Shown: piece after piece, positions 51,721 to 63,345 of the stretch | Position numbering within the stretch: the first letter of the stretch is position 1 | Layout of the letters: every line of letters begins with the position of its first letter | From: Cavia porcellus | Lineage: Eukaryota; Chordata; Mammalia; Rodentia; Caviidae | Reading direction: 5' to 3' | Length of the DNA: 64,000 nt | NCBI RefSeq assembly: GCF_034190915.1 | Contig: NW_026947484.1 | Span: 78,067,982-78,131,981, forward strand | The notes under the pieces: generated by a model | The model's database searches: none | Told to the model about the DNA's origin: nothing | The model's input: the letters and a program-made list of their open reading frames with translations, nothing else | Translations under genes and position numbers: made by a program

Positions 51721-52620
51721 AGAACAAATTGCCAAATAATCTTGCTTAAAATTGGACAAAAGACTTTAACAGACGTTTCTCAAAAGAAGACAAACAAGGC
51801 ATCAATATGTTTAACTGTTCAACATCACTTAAGTAATCAGGGAAATACAAACTAAGGCGGCAACATGACCCTACTTAGAATGGCTATTAAAACAACTAAA
51901 GAACGATGTTGACAAGGATGTGGAGGAAAGGGAATCATTACATACTACTGATGGAGTCGTAAGTTAGTTATAGCCATTATGGAAAATAGTATGGGCATCT
52001 TTAAAAATCAGAAACAAAACTACCATATTATCCACCAATTCCATTACTGGATATATACACAAAGGAAATAAAATCAATGTATCAAAGAGACATCTACAGC
52101 CCTGTGTTTGTTGCAACACTCTTTATTAAAGGCAAGATACTGAATCAATCTATGTGTCCATCAGCAGATGAATGAATTAAAAGATATGCTGATACTATTC
52201 TGCTATAAGGAAGAACAACTTTGAAATATCTATAGGGAAGTGGATGTACCTGGAAAATATAATGTTGTGTGAAATAAATCAGACACATAAGCTTAAATAC
52301 CATGCAATATCTGGTAACTGAATAAGACAAAATACAAAGATCACAATAAAGGATGTGTAGATCTCTTGCAACTGGGAAAGTGTCCAAGAGAAAAATGGAG
52401 GAGTGGAGAGGAGAAGGAGAAGAAGAAATAAGTAGACTAAAGATATGCCATGTATATGAGCCTATTAACCTCAATGAATATAAACATTACATGAGAACAA
52501 AGTGTGGAACAAAGTGTGGAAAGTGGTGGAAGGCAGAAGGCAGGGGGAAAAAAGCAACCAAGTTGTATTATGTACACATTTTCACTTCCCAAGTTGATAA
52601 GCTGTGTATACTGCAAGCAG
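51720..52620 (+). mobile_element. Older L1 3'-end fragment
   Basis: GTTGACAAGGATGTGGAGGA, then CACCAATTCCATTACTGG and CCATCAGCAGATGAATGAA follow the end of L1 ORF2 and its 3'UTR. It is more diverged than copies A and B. Confidence 0.75.
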
Positions 52621-53112
52621 GTACTAATAATAAATAAATGCATTTTGCATTTAAAAGATATGGTACGTGTGTCACACACACAAATGCACACACAATGGAA
52701 TATTATTCAGCCATTTAATGGGTGAAATTTTGTTTTGTGAATACTATAGATGAACCTGGAGGACATTATGTTAAATGAAATAAACAAAACATTGAAAGGC
52801 CAATATAGCAATATCTCACTTATATATGGAATCTGAAATAGGGTCATTTAAATTGTAATGCTCCTCAGGAGCATAAAGACAGGAGAAAATATTTGGCTTT
52901 GGCCAAATAGATGCAATTATATAATTAGATAGGAATAAGTTTTCTAATGCACAATTGGGTAACTACAGTGAACAGCAGACTATCATATTTTGAAAACTAA
53001 AAGAGGATTTTGGATATTTTCACCATAAAAATGATAAACTGATAGATACCCTGACTATCCTGGTTGGAATACTATGCAATGCATAATGTTGAAACAGCAC
53101 GTTGTATCCTGT
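52621..53112 (+). mobile_element. Old L1 3'UTR fragment
   Basis: ATGGAATATTATTCAGCCAT, GGGTAACTACAGTGAACAG and CATGTTGTATCCTGTAAAT-like sequence (near 53100) match the classic L1M 3'UTR. A short CA-rich run lies at 52672-52694. Confidence 0.75.
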
Positions 53113-53114
53113 AA

Positions 53115-53500
53115 ATATAATTTTTATGTGTGTTTTAGTAACTTTTCTTGCTGCTGAGACACAACACCTGACACTCAAAGTTAGGAGAGGAGATTTATTG
53201 TAGCTATAGTTTGTGGAATTTTCATCAGTCAGCTGGATCCCAGGCAGGGCAGCATGGCAGAGAGGCACTGCACAGGAGACAAGAAGCAGCAGCGGCAGAC
53301 AAGCAGTCGCCAGCAGTAACCAGTGGCCTGTCTTTCCCTTTTATTTCACCCAGCCTGCCAGCCTTATGAGTGGTGGCACTCAGAGCTATGCTAATTTCAG
53401 GCAGTGGACTAATTTAGTACCATACAACCTTAATCCTAGTATCACAAGCCCTAGATCCAAGCGCCGCCAGAAAGCCCCATGTACAAGCTCAAAAAGCTTT
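53115..53500 (-). mobile_element. MaLR LTR (MST/ORR1-like, minus strand)
   Basis: The plus strand begins TGTTTTAGTAACTTTTCTTG, then CTGCTGAGACACAACACCTG and GGAGATTTATTG, the reversed end of a MaLR LTR. The rest (CAGGCAGGGCAGCATGGC and on) fits its middle. An old solo LTR without coding capacity. Confidence 0.65.
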
Positions 53501-53512
53501 AGTTAAGTTTTA

Positions 53513-54090
53513 TTGGTCTTGTTCTCTACTGTTTTGTTCAACTTTATAATACCCGATGAGATAGACAATTCTTTTTAAGGAAGAAAGAGGCATTATGGTA
53601 ACCATTGTTGATAACCTTGTACTCTGTTTTTACATCATGTAGTATGTCTATCCTTGGTTTTGACTGACAGCTTTGTTTTGCCATATTTGACTTTATTCTC
53701 TTTCAAAAAAAGGTAATAAGAACTAAGGAGTAATAAAACCCAAAATGTGTAAATTTTGTTGTAAAAAAGAGAGGGGAAAAAGTGCTCTAAAGGATACAAC
53801 TGCAAGTGTGTTTAGGGGTGTTAAATAGCTGACCATATTAATGTTTTTGGTTGGATCATTGAACACAACTGTTTGCAGTCTCTCTGTTTGAATGTTCATT
53901 TTGTATACTTTGATACTGTGACTTGAGCAACTATCTCTAAGATGATAATGTGTAATCTATTAACTGGTGATTTCTTACTGTTTTTTTTTTTTTTTGTAGT
54001 TCTGTATTACTTGTACCCTTACACCACTTTGTTTTGTTTTGTTTTTTCTCTTTTTCCTTTTAAATAATTTTTTTTTAAAAGTGCTATCAC
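53513..54090 (+). mobile_element. L1 3'UTR fragments with shared terminal segment
   Basis: It contains one tandem-type module near 53551-53616 and, at 53959-54066, a segment nearly identical to 41694-41785: TGGTGATTTCTTACT, TGTAGTTCTGTATTACTTGT, ACCCTTACAC and CTCTTTTTCCTTTTAAATAA. The shared segment looks like the true 3' end of one L1 subfamily. Confidence 0.6.
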
Positions 54091-54099
54091 ACACACACA

Positions 54100-55030
54100 A
54101 AAAAGAAGCTTTAGGGGGACATCTAGATACAAGGCATAACAGTATGCCAATATAAAACAGTAAGAAAAAAGTAAAAACATAAAGAACATTAGATAACAAA
54201 TAAATGAAGGTAAAATATTTTATTCGTCTTATTCTAAACTGATCCAGTAGGAACAAGTTTTTCAAAATGATGATAACAATGCATGCCATGATTAAAGCCT
54301 ATGGGCAAATTAAATGAATGGTAACAATGGAAGGAAGAAATGGAATACTTTGTCATAAGGTACTTGTACTATCCATGTAAAGTATGGAGCTATTGCTAAG
54401 TAGAGTTAGAGTACTTATAAATGCATAATGCAAACACCAGGTTATCAACTAAGAATAGCAATAATTTTAAAAGTATAATTGATATACTAAAGAGGATGAA
54501 AAAATGGAATCATGTAAAATACTCAGTTAAATCCATAGGAGGCAGAAAAAGCAAAGTCAAAAGAAACAAAAGCCCAACAAATGGATAACAATAACAAATA
54601 TACTAGACATTAATTATATCAATGATCACCTTAAATGGCAATGATCTAAATATGCCAAATTAAAAGCCAGATGTGGTGGTACACGCTTGCAACCCCAGCA
54701 CTCAGGAGACTGAGACAGGAGGATTGCTATGAGTGGAAGGCCAGCCTGGGTCACATAGAGAGTTTGAGGCCAGCCTGAACTGTATAATAAGATCCTGTCT
54801 CAAAAAAACAATAAATAAATGACAAATTAAATGAGATTGATAGAGTGAATCAAAAAACAAGATCTAACTGTAGACTACCTATACAAATTCTATTTTAAAT
54901 ACAAAGCTATGTATAGATTAAAGAATAATCTGCCACTCAAACATTAATGTCTAAGAAGACTTCAGAACAAGGAAATTATTAGGAATTAAGGATATTCAGC
55001 ACTCAAATTATCATGTTCCCCCCAAAGAAA
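54100..55030 (+). mobile_element. Old L1/HAL1 fragment, interrupted by B1
   Basis: The A-rich stretches before 54656 and after 54831 (ATCACCTTAAATGGCAATGA, ATCAAAAAACAAGATCTAAC, TAGACTACCTATACAAATTC) are consecutive parts of the L1 ORF2 start, separated by the inserted B1. Confidence 0.65.
54656..54831 (+). mobile_element. B1 SINE with target-site duplication
   Basis: AGCCAGATGTGGTGGTACAC, CAACCCCAGCACTCAGGAGA, AGGCCAGCCTGGGTCACATA and GAGGCCAGCCTGAACTG in order, with the duplicated GGCCAGCCTG unit of rodent B1. CAAATTAAA occurs on both sides (54656-54664, 54823-54831). Confidence 0.88.
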
Positions 55031-55084
55031 CCACTCTTTAAGTTTTAATGTGTTTCTATTTTCTCTTGTTTGTATACATTTCTC

Positions 55085-55200
55085 CAAGATTTATTCTTTA
55101 AAAGAATTTTTGGTCCTGGGAATCACACTCGAGTTTGATTCCCACTTGCCAGTAGGTGCTATGCTACTGAACAATATCCCCACCTCTATATTCATTATAC
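55085..55200 (-). repeat. ID-like SINE remnant (minus strand)
   Basis: GGTCCTGGGAATCACACTCG, CACTTGCCAGTAGGTGCTAT and GCTACTGAACAATATCCCCA resemble a degraded reversed ID body. Confidence 0.55.
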
Positions 55201-55239
55201 TTTACACATAATAAAATATGTATATTTTAAAAATAGAGT

Positions 55240-56160
55240 TTTGGAAGATGTGTACAATAATGTAAACTCTATAATCAAGATACATATTTTCATCACACTA
55301 AATGGTTTTCTCACACTCCCCTTTGCCATCAAACTCATCTCCAGATCTCTAGCCTCAAGCAACAACTAATTTGATTTCTGTTATCAAAATTTTGCCTTTT
55401 CTTGAATTTCTTATATTGTCTTTTGTGTTTGCTTTAGTTATGGCTTGTGTCTAGATGTCCCCCCAAAGCTTCATGCAGTCACTGATACAACTTATCAGAA
55501 GTGGTTGAATCTAGAGTGTATAATGCTTGTGTTAAGGATGCATGATTATTAAATTAGTCTAGTGACTGATTTAGTGATGTTTTAGGTGTAGGTAATAAGA
55601 GAGCCCAACCTGAGTGAGTGCTCCCCACTCTCAGGGCAGGCAGCCTGGATAGAATATAAGGGGCAGAAAAAGGGCTACTTGCTGTTTGCTTCCTCCTCCA
55701 AAGTAGTGCTTTGCAGCCTTGAACTGTTTCTCCTTCATACTGCCCTTCTGACATGCCACCTTGCCTTGGAGCTATCCAGCTATGAAGTGAAGCCTCTATA
55801 AACTCTGAACTACAATAAACCTTTTCTCCTTTAACTTGGTGTGTCAGATATTTTGTCTTAGCAACAAGAAAAGTAATGCAGCTTTTTTTCTGCTTACATA
55901 ATATTTTCGAGATTCTTTCATTTTGTATTATTTGTGTGGCTTTTAAATGCTAAGTGATACTCTTTAATTTGAGTATTCCAAAATTTGTTAATCCTCTCAC
56001 CAGTTAAGTACATTAGGTTATTTGCAGTTCTTGGATATAATAAATAAGGCTACTTTGTATGCTGATATACACATTTGAGTGGATGTGTTTTCAGTTCTCT
56101 TAGGAATGAAATTCTAAGTTACATGGTAAGGACTTAACTTTATAATAACTGGATATTTGC
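55240..56160 (-). mobile_element. Old L1 3' fragments (minus strand) split by an LTR
   Basis: 55240-55432 (AAACTCTATAATCAAGATAC and on) and 55883-56160 (TTCTTGGATATAATAAATAA and on) read as reversed L1M 3'UTR pieces in register. The MaLR LTR at 55433-55882 separates them. Confidence 0.55.
55433..55882 (+). mobile_element. MaLR solo LTR (MST/ORR1-like), nearly complete
   Basis: It starts near GTTATGGCTTGTGTCTAGAT, contains GTGTAGGTAATAAGAGAGCC in the middle, AATATAAG (TATA-like, near 55655), CTACAATAAACC (poly(A) signal) and ends TTAGCAACAAGAAAAGTAAT. Possible GCTTT target repeats flank it. No internal retroviral region is seen. Confidence 0.7.
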
Positions 56161-56765
56161 ATAGGAAGAAAAAAGAACCTCAACATTACCTCATACCACA
56201 AACAAAATGAACTCTACATAAATGAAAATGAGTCTTAAATTTAATGGATAAAATATTATATCTATACAAGGAATTTGGAGAATATCTTCATGATATTGGA
56301 TTAGGAAAATACTTTGGTAACAGAACACAACTATCAAGAACCATAAAAGAATATATTGTAAAGCGGAACCCTTCAAAGTTAAAAGGTTTTGTTCTTTGAA
56401 AGACATAGTTACAAAAGACACAGCAAACCATAAAGATGTAGAAGGAAATATCTCTGCAAAAGAACTGGTCTCCAGAATATATGAGTATGGATGTGTGTGT
56501 GCATGTATCTGTGTGCACCTGATAATTAAAAAAAATTACCCAGTAAGAAAATTTACAAAGGATTTGCATAGTTACTTCAAGAAAGAAGATACATAAATAG
56601 CAGATAAGGAGCTGAAAAGATGCTCAACATTTCTTACCATAAAGTACCATAATATATCCACTAGGATAGCTAAAGCAAAAAAAAAAAAAAGACAATAGAA
56701 AGTAATAGGCAAGAAATGGAGCAACTGGAATTCACACACTGCTGGTGGGAATGCAAAATTGTTTA
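56160..56765 (+). mobile_element. Old L1 ORF2 3' fragment
   Basis: GGATTAGGAAAATACTTTGG, then AAAGAACTGGTCTCCAGAAT, AGCTGAAAAGATGCTCAAC and CACACTGCTGGTGGGAATGC follow the L1 ORF2 C-terminal coding region. Frames are broken. Confidence 0.7.
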
Positions 56766-56955
56766 AACATTTGAAACTTTTTTGGGTGGATACTGAGGAT
56801 TAAACTCAGAGACACTTTATCATCATTGAGCTACATTCTCATATGATTTTATCACCTTGCTAAGTTGTCTAACATCACATCAAGCCTGCAGTCTTCCTTT
56901 CTCTGCCTCTAGTGTAGCTGGTTTCCAGGCGTGCACCACTGTGCCCAGCTTCTTT
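56766..56955 (-). mobile_element. B4-like composite SINE (minus strand)
   Basis: An ID half (GATACTGAGGATTAAACTCA, then CATTGAGCTACATTCTC) is followed by a B1 half (CTGCAGTCTTCCTTTCTCTG, CCAGGCGTGCACCACTGTGC). It lies between L1 pieces. Confidence 0.65.
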
Positions 56956-57330
56956 CTAATAGCTGCATCATATTCCACTGCATAGGTGCATCATAATTCA
57001 GATGACACCTTTTCTCCTAATGCACATTTGGGATGATACCAGTTGGATTTTTTTCTCCATTATAGGTATTTCTAACACATAATTAAACCCATTCTGACTG
57101 CATGTTTTATACATTTTTTAGAGTTACCTTTAAATCATTGAGTAAAACATTTTCCTTTCAGTTGAAGTGGGTTTAAAATAAAGCAACTGAAGTTAACTGA
57201 TTTTTCTCTTAGGTGTATTCCTCACCAGGTAAAGCACTGAGACACCTATTTTCATAACACTTCAATCTTCTTTTAAACAGCCCCTGAAAAATTATCTTTA
57301 TCCCTCAAGCACCTCCACCAAATAGGTTTT
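56956..57330 (-). mobile_element. L1-like remnant (minus strand) and short unique stretch
   Basis: TGCATCATATTCCACTGCAT and GATACCAGTTGGATTTTTTT resemble reversed L1 3' sequence up to about 57100. 57130-57330 shows nothing that I recognise. Confidence 0.45.
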
Positions 57331-57334
57331 GGGG

Positions 57335-57665
57335 TATTGGAGGCTGAAACACATCTTTATTCATGCTCTGCAAACATTATCATTGAGCTATATGCCCAGA
57401 TCTCTTTTTTTTTTGTTGTTGTTTATTTGTTTATTTATTGTTGGTACCAGGGATCAAACTCATGACCTTGCACTTGCCAGGAAAGACATTTATGCCACAG
57501 AGCTAAGTCCCCAGCCCTTTATTTATTTTTAAATTTTATTTTAAAAATTTTATTTTATTTTATTTTATCTTGCTAATTTCCCCCAGTTCGTCTCAAATTT
57601 AAGATTCTTCTGACTTAAAAGTCCCAGTAGCTGAGGTTACAGGTAGTATCACAATACCCAGCACC
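57335..57665 (-). mobile_element. Old B4-like SINE containing a younger ID insertion
   Basis: The outer element has an ID half (57335-57400, GCTCTGCAAACATTATCATT, GAGCTATATGCCCAG) and a B1 half (57570-57665, CAGTTCGTCTCAAATTTAAG, GGTTACAGGTAGTATCACAA). Between them 57405-57525 is a better-kept reversed ID (GGTACCAGGGATCAAACTCA, GAGCTAAGTCCCCAGCCC). An (ATTTT)n run lies at 57535-57570. Confidence 0.6.
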
Positions 57666-57669
57666 AAGT

Positions 57670-59455
57670 TAAAATGAGATTCTAGATTTCTTCTCAGCTG
57701 CTTATACTTATATTCTAGTTGCACACAAAAAGAACTTTTTCAGAAAGCAAAGTACCTATATTTGCTCTGCCATTAAAATTTGCAGTATAGTCAGGCCTGC
57801 TTTGAGTGTCCAAGAAGGCACGGTTTGGGAAGAGGAGAAGCTTAAGACCTAGTTCTTTGGCAGCCTCCCTCCCCTAAAGTGGGAGGATTCTTAGCCTGAG
57901 TTTTTTTTCCCATCCCTGGACTTCTAAAGAAATGGGCTCATAGTTCATAGCTTTTGGGAAAGCTGCTTCATAGAGATGATATCAATTTAAATTGCCTCTT
58001 TGTGGTAAGCTTATAATTTTGTTGTTTGCTGAACCTTAATAAAAACATCACTATATATTTCTATGTCTTTCTAGTACGTATAGCCTATCTAATATTTGGA
58101 GTGAGTGTGGATCAAGGGACAAAGTTCACTTCCAGATGACAGTCTGATGGTGACAATTCACATTTAAAAATATCTAGAAAACTTATAGTCACTATAGCCA
58201 TTTCTTAGGCTGGCGTATTTAGAGAAATACAATTCTGTTTAAATCATTCAGTATCAAGCCTAGGCCCCATACATAAATAAACACTACTTCAAAGAAGTTT
58301 TGCCTAAATGTAATATCACAGTCAGGATGTTCTCTCTCTGTTCTATAATAGTGTTAAGAAGAAATTATACTACACTTACCAGGCACAGTGTACTTGAGGT
58401 GTCTATTCGGGTATTTGAACCTACCCTCGTGATCATAATTTCTACAGATTCCCTAGGAATACATCTTCGGAAACTAAATCCTTAATAACCAGCCTAAATA
58501 GGGGAGTTTCCCTAGGGTCAAATATCAGTTGGCATTACTTTCAAAGTCTATCCCCTTTTTTTTTCAGTCCGTTTTTCTCCTTTATTGGTCTGCCTTTAAA
58601 AAAATATACTGAGAAAATCTCATACAATGTCCTATATTCAATGCTAAGAAAAGTATCAGGTAGAGCAAGTCCCAGTACCTGCTCCTGGCTACTACATGGA
58701 GTTATAAGGACCTCCCACTTGTGCATCCCACAACAGCCCCCTCTCCTCCAAGGCCAAGGGTTTTCTAAAAGGAAAATCAGATCTGGTCACTACACAGTTT
58801 GATTCAGCAGTAGTGTGTCATCACCCAGGGGACACGAGGTTCTTCTGCCTTCCTTATGGCCAGGAAAGTTCAAAGCACAGTACCTTGTCTTGGGTCCAGA
58901 ATAAACGAAAATTATAACTTGAATTTGGTTCCAATTGTTTTACTTCTGCTGACTTCCAAACCAGCAAGCAGGCAGTGTAAGTGATATGTACCAGATAAGG
59001 ACACTAGTATATCAGCACATCAAATGAAGACAACGTATCAGTATGGGAACTTCCTATCCTGTGGCCATCCTCCACAGCTTGTATAGTAGATCCAAAGTTA
59101 TATAGTCAAAATTCTTGGCTCATGCCATGAGGAGACCCTGAGATAGAACAGCTCAGTCCCCAAAAACCACATATATAAAATACCAGAGATACCCATACAC
59201 ACAAGTGAATGCAAATGTACTAAATCCACATATTTTTTTGCATTTTGATAGTAATGCCTTTCAACTCATGATATCAAATTTTAAATCTGCAATAATTTTC
59301 CTTCCTTACTAACAAAATAACACAGTTGCAAATGCCTTAGAATAAACATGTTTTATTTTAATGCTCATTGTATGTAGTATAATATGTACATTCTCTTATA
59401 CTTTACTATGTGCACTTAATTTATCATGAAGAATATTGAAGGTTTAGTAGAGAAT
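57670..59455. other. Intergenic, nothing recognised
   Basis: Mixed AT-rich unique sequence. Short open frames (58300-58485, 58541-58726) show no family features. Confidence 0.5.
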
Positions 59456-59459
59456 GTGA

Positions 59460-59650
59460 GATCAGATTTGAGGCCAGTGAGAGGAGAAGAATTCAGAGAG
59501 AAGTATTTTGGGAATTTTAACATGGTTAGGCCATTCAAACTTCAGAATTTTTAAAAGATTTCTGGGCCCCACCCCCAGATTTTCATTTATTCTGTCTGGA
59601 TGAGGTTTGAGAATGTTTATTTCTGACAAATTCAGCAGAGACAATGCTTG
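59460..59650 (+). repeat. MER5/MER20-like hAT MITE remnant
   Basis: TTTAAAAGATTTCTGGGCCC, CACCCCCAGATTTTCATTTA and TCTGGATGAGGTTTGAGAAT match the central part of MER5A/MER20-type elements. The ends are degraded. Confidence 0.6.
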
Positions 59651-59654
59651 CTCT

Positions 59655-59790
59655 AGATCAGAGGTTACAAACTACCAAACCATTGGTGGGATCCAGCTAG
59701 GATCCCACTTTATTGAGCCATACAGTGTTTTAAATGTTTTTTGAGCTAATTACCAGCATTGAGAACCAGGCCCATTTTTCATTAAAAATT
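59655..59790 (+). repeat. Possible second hAT-type remnant
   Basis: GATCAGAGGTTACAAACTAC followed by GTGTTTTAAATGTTTTTTGAG resembles hAT MITEs starting CAGRGGTTGCAAACT. Weak. Confidence 0.35.
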
Positions 59791-60039
59791 CAGACTCCAA
59801 ACTTCTGCTGGAAAATTTGTAAATATAATCATATAGAATTGTATTTCTGTCTGGCAGAAAGCATCAGAAGTCAATTCCCAAGTGCTCTTTCTTGAAAGGC
59901 TAAGAAAGCCCACTTTGTTTATTTATAATGCTCAGGTCCCTGAAGAAGCCGAGTTCCCATTTCAAACTACAGCTGCTGAACTTTCTTCAGTGCTTCAACA
60001 CGACGGCCCCTCTTTCCCCTTCAATATTGCACATATGTG

Positions 60040-60355
60040 GTTCTCTCTCTGAAACACTCCCACCAACACCACCACTCCAACTGTGCTGATCTCACTTACT
60101 CTCTCCAGCTGCAATACCTTTGTTTCTGCAAAGTCTGCTCTGCTGTCCCATGGAGGAAGGTAAGTACTTCATGCATGTTGAAACCATCACATCTACTGTA
60201 TTTTCTCTCTGGCTCATCCATCTGCCTCATTGTTCTGAGTCTTGCCCATGGATATTAGTTCCCTGAAGGAAAGTAATTACCTTTCTCTTCACCTCTCTAA
60301 CAGATTGGCACATGTCAGATGTACAATAATTATTTGTTGATTAAATGAGTAAAGA
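60040..60355 (+). repeat. L2 LINE 3'-end remnant
   Basis: The order is typical: TGCAATACCTTTGTTTCTGC, then TTAGTTCCCTGAAGGAAAG, ATTGGCACATGTCAGATGTA and CAATAATTATTTGTTGATTA, like the L2 end (GGCACATAGTAGGTGCTCAA, ATAAATATTTGTTGAATGAA). Confidence 0.65.
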
Positions 60356-60919
60356 CATAGAACAGTTATAAGAGGGCTTTAAATAATAGTGCCCAATTGT
60401 TGAATTTCTTCTAGGTGATAGAACAACAATAATAAAGGTTATTGTAAATTTTAGTTAAATTCCCATTAAAACTGCCATGTAAAAAGAAAAATAAATCTAA
60501 ACTCCTTATTTAAAATAGTCCATTAGTTTGAGCTTAAACTTGAGCTTTATTGAACCCTGCTTGAATTTACTGGAAGCCAGAAGCAAAGACATGAAGTATG
60601 ACACTCTTACATTACTAAGTTACAGGCTTCTATGTATCATCTGTACTCTTCTGGGTTTTATTTATTTATTTTTGGGGGGCAGTTTAAGGAACACAGAAAA
60701 AATTTTACCCCAAAATGAAAGGATCCATATTATTTCAGAAACTTTTGGAATTTGACATTGAAAGTTTAAAAGTGTTGACCAGGGAGTATATAGAGAGGAG
60801 AAAGATTTCAATTCCACATTCACATTGATACAGCTGGTGTGCTACACAGATCATTAGCTGTAGAAGTTAGAAAATTTCTTTTGAGGAGCTCATAGGTTAG
60901 TAGAGATATGGATAAAAGA

Positions 60920-60945
60920 TATGGATACAAGTACTTGTATCCATA
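60920..60945. repeat. 26-bp perfect palindrome
   Basis: Thirteen bases TATGGATACAAGT are followed directly by their exact reverse complement, with no spacer. It sits in a run of imperfect GATATGGATA and TACTTGTA repeats (60905-60975). Confidence 0.9.
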
Positions 60946-61182
60946 CTTATACACTTACTTGTACAAGATATGGATAAGATGTGGGTATAAATAAGTATAA
61001 CGTGATAGGATGAGGCACGTAATTCGTAAAGATGTCACATGAAAATTTACAAAGAAAAAACCCCTCAAGCTTGGGGAGAGATGCAGAACTCTTGCACTGT
61101 GTAGATAACGTTTGATCATTTTTTGTAATAAGATTTAAAACACATGTCCTTCAAAATTTAAATTTTCACATGCACTTAAAAA

Positions 61183-61311
61183 TCTTTTTAATCTTTTTTT
61201 TTTTTTTTTTTTTTTTTTTATCGGTAGCGGGGATCGAACTCACGACTGTCTGCTTGCAAGGCAGGTGCTTATGCCGCTGAGCTAAATCCCCAGCCCTCTT
61301 TTTAATCTTTT
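61183..61311 (-). mobile_element. ID SINE (minus strand), young, perfect target-site duplication
   Basis: Minus-strand body (about 61220-61296) reads GGGCTGGGGATTTAGCTCAG, CGGCATAAGCACCTGCCTTG, CAAGCAGACAGTCGTGAGTT and CGATCCCCGCTACCGATAA, with the A-tail as a T run on its left. TCTTTTTAATCTTTT flanks it exactly at 61183-61197 and 61297-61311. It is close to the copy at 37979. Confidence 0.95.
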
Positions 61312-61374
61312 AACAATGTGAAATATACAAGAAAGCTGGTTAATTTAAAATAAAAGAACACTGAAGAATTTCAG

Positions 61375-61495
61375 AATCGTATTTGCCAGGAGCTAGTTGG
61401 TGACCTTCAGAAGTTTCTTAATCTTCCTGGACCTGAGTTTTCCCATCAGTAAAGCTGAGCTATAATAAATGATCTCTGAAGTCTATTCTGTTGTT
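61375..61495 (+). repeat. MIR SINE remnant
   Basis: AGAAGTTTCTTAATCTTCCT, GGACCTGAGTTTTCCCATCA and GCTGAGCTATAATAAATGAT follow the MIR core (TTAACCTCTCTGTGCCTCAG, TTTCCTCATCTGTAAAATGG). Confidence 0.65.
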
Positions 61496-61499
61496 ATCA

Positions 61500-63165
61500 T
61501 TCAAATGAGTGTCTATATTCTAATTTTTTACACTGATTAGGTTTTTGTGGTTAAATGCAATTAGTCTTGCTATATGCTTCACAATAAATTCAGGCTTTAA
61601 AATTCTTCATTATGCACAGAGATAGTCATGTCTTATTGCTTAGGAGACAAATGAATTGTCAGTGTCATTCTGAGGAAAATTATTAGAGATTATGTGCCAG
61701 ACACATAATCTGAGGAAGAGCAAATCTTATTCAAAAGTAAAATAATAACTTAGAAGGTCTGGAAAGGATTTAAAATATGCTTGAGAGTCAGGTAATTATT
61801 GCATGATTGGTTCCCAGATGCAATGGAAACAGATAATGGATATGTCATTAATTAAGTGACATTTCATTAGTTCTCAGTAGGTGAAGAGTGGGTCTGGGGA
61901 GGTAGAACATTCTGACATTTTGTCCAATTTATTAAATGCTCAGAAATGACATTTAGTATATTGCAAGGAAAGCCTTTGCTAATGAGTATGACCAGTACTT
62001 GCATACTTTGTTTATTTCATCCTATTTGTCAGTAGTGAAGATATCTTTTCATAAATCAAGTACAAATAAATGAAATTAAATAAGCCAGGAGCAGGTAGGT
62101 GGTAAAAATCCATGGCAACGCACCTGGGCAAGTCATCTTTCAGTGATATTTTGTTTAACCTGGCTATTACACTAGGTAGTGCTTGGTGACACTTGGAGAC
62201 ACAGATGCAACTGCTCCCTGGTTATATATCAAAACAATTCTCCAAGGAACAAGCATGTAGACAAAAGAAGTCCCAAATTAATCTGTCATTTTAAAAAGAT
62301 AGTTGCTTCACTGAAATTTGAAAACAGAGGGAAGATTCTCCGACCCAAAGTAACAGCTAGACTTGAGTGTCTCTTCTATGGGGCTACAGTACAAACAGTC
62401 TTCTCTCTGACCCACTGGGAGAAAACAAGTCAAAAGCAAGAAGAAGAAAGCAACTTAGGGAAGACTTAGGGATCCCCTGGGAGCACCTGCTCACCCAAGC
62501 TGCAGCACGCAAAGGTTTAGCTGTTTCTCAATGGGCCTGACAAGTAAAGCAACCTTGGTTGTGAACATAAAGCCCCAGAAACAAGCAGAACCTCAGGATA
62601 TGCAGAAACAGGACCAAGCCCCTGAGGGAATTAGGTGAACTTGAGATGATCTTGGGAGAGTTGGCCCAAGTACAGAAAAGAAAGCTTAGGTGCAAAACTG
62701 GAGGAGAGAGGGGATCAGAGAGGTCCCAGAACATCATGCTGACTGGTGGGGACTCAACCCTATGGTCCTGCCTCTTATAAAGTCCACTGGATAAAGATGA
62801 GGAGGGAATTCCATTTCATTTAGGAGGAAAAGACCATGATGAGGCTTGGAACCACATAGGTCTAGACCGGATCACAATGACCTGGATAAATAAATGAGGT
62901 AATGTACATAGTGTCTTTGGCAGACAGGTGACAGAAGTGAATGCCACTTTTTTCCTTGTATAGACTATCCCAGTCTATTGGTCCAATGGTAGACCTTGCA
63001 GGCAAATAAATCTATTGTCACTATATGGATTACAAATCATGTTCCTTGAAAACACACAAGTACACGGGAAAGTCTGTGTTTATTAGACAGTGATATGTTA
63101 TTTTTTAGGCTTTTTGCCTGCTTTCTCCTAAATGGTGATTCTTGCTAGCTTTATTATGTATTAAA
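61500..63165. other. Intergenic, nothing recognised
   Basis: Unique sequence. An open frame at 62179-62469 has no recognisable domain and no splice or codon context to support it. Confidence 0.5.
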
Positions 63166-63169
63166 CACA

Positions 63170-63345
63170 AGTCCAAGTGCTGCTGTAGAAATAGTCTTCA
63201 AAATAAATCTACAAGGAAAGAAATGTGTGATTCTTATTTTACATGTGGGAAGTCAGTCCTGGAAGTTTACACAGGTTTTGTGCAGGTCAACTCAGAATGT
63301 GGCAGTTCCAGGATTTGAGCAGACAGTGTGGTGCCAGAGCCCTCC
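63170..63345 (-). repeat. MIR SINE remnant (minus strand)
   Basis: ATTCTTATTTTACATGTGGG, AGGTCAACTCAGAATGTGGC and CCAGGATTTGAGCAGACAGT mirror the reversed MIR (CCATTTTACAGATGAGG, GCAGAGCCGGGATTCGAACC). Confidence 0.6.

Noticed and set aside
62179..62469. 96-codon open frame near the end of the window
   Set aside because: No recognisable domain, no initiation or splice support, and intergenic position.
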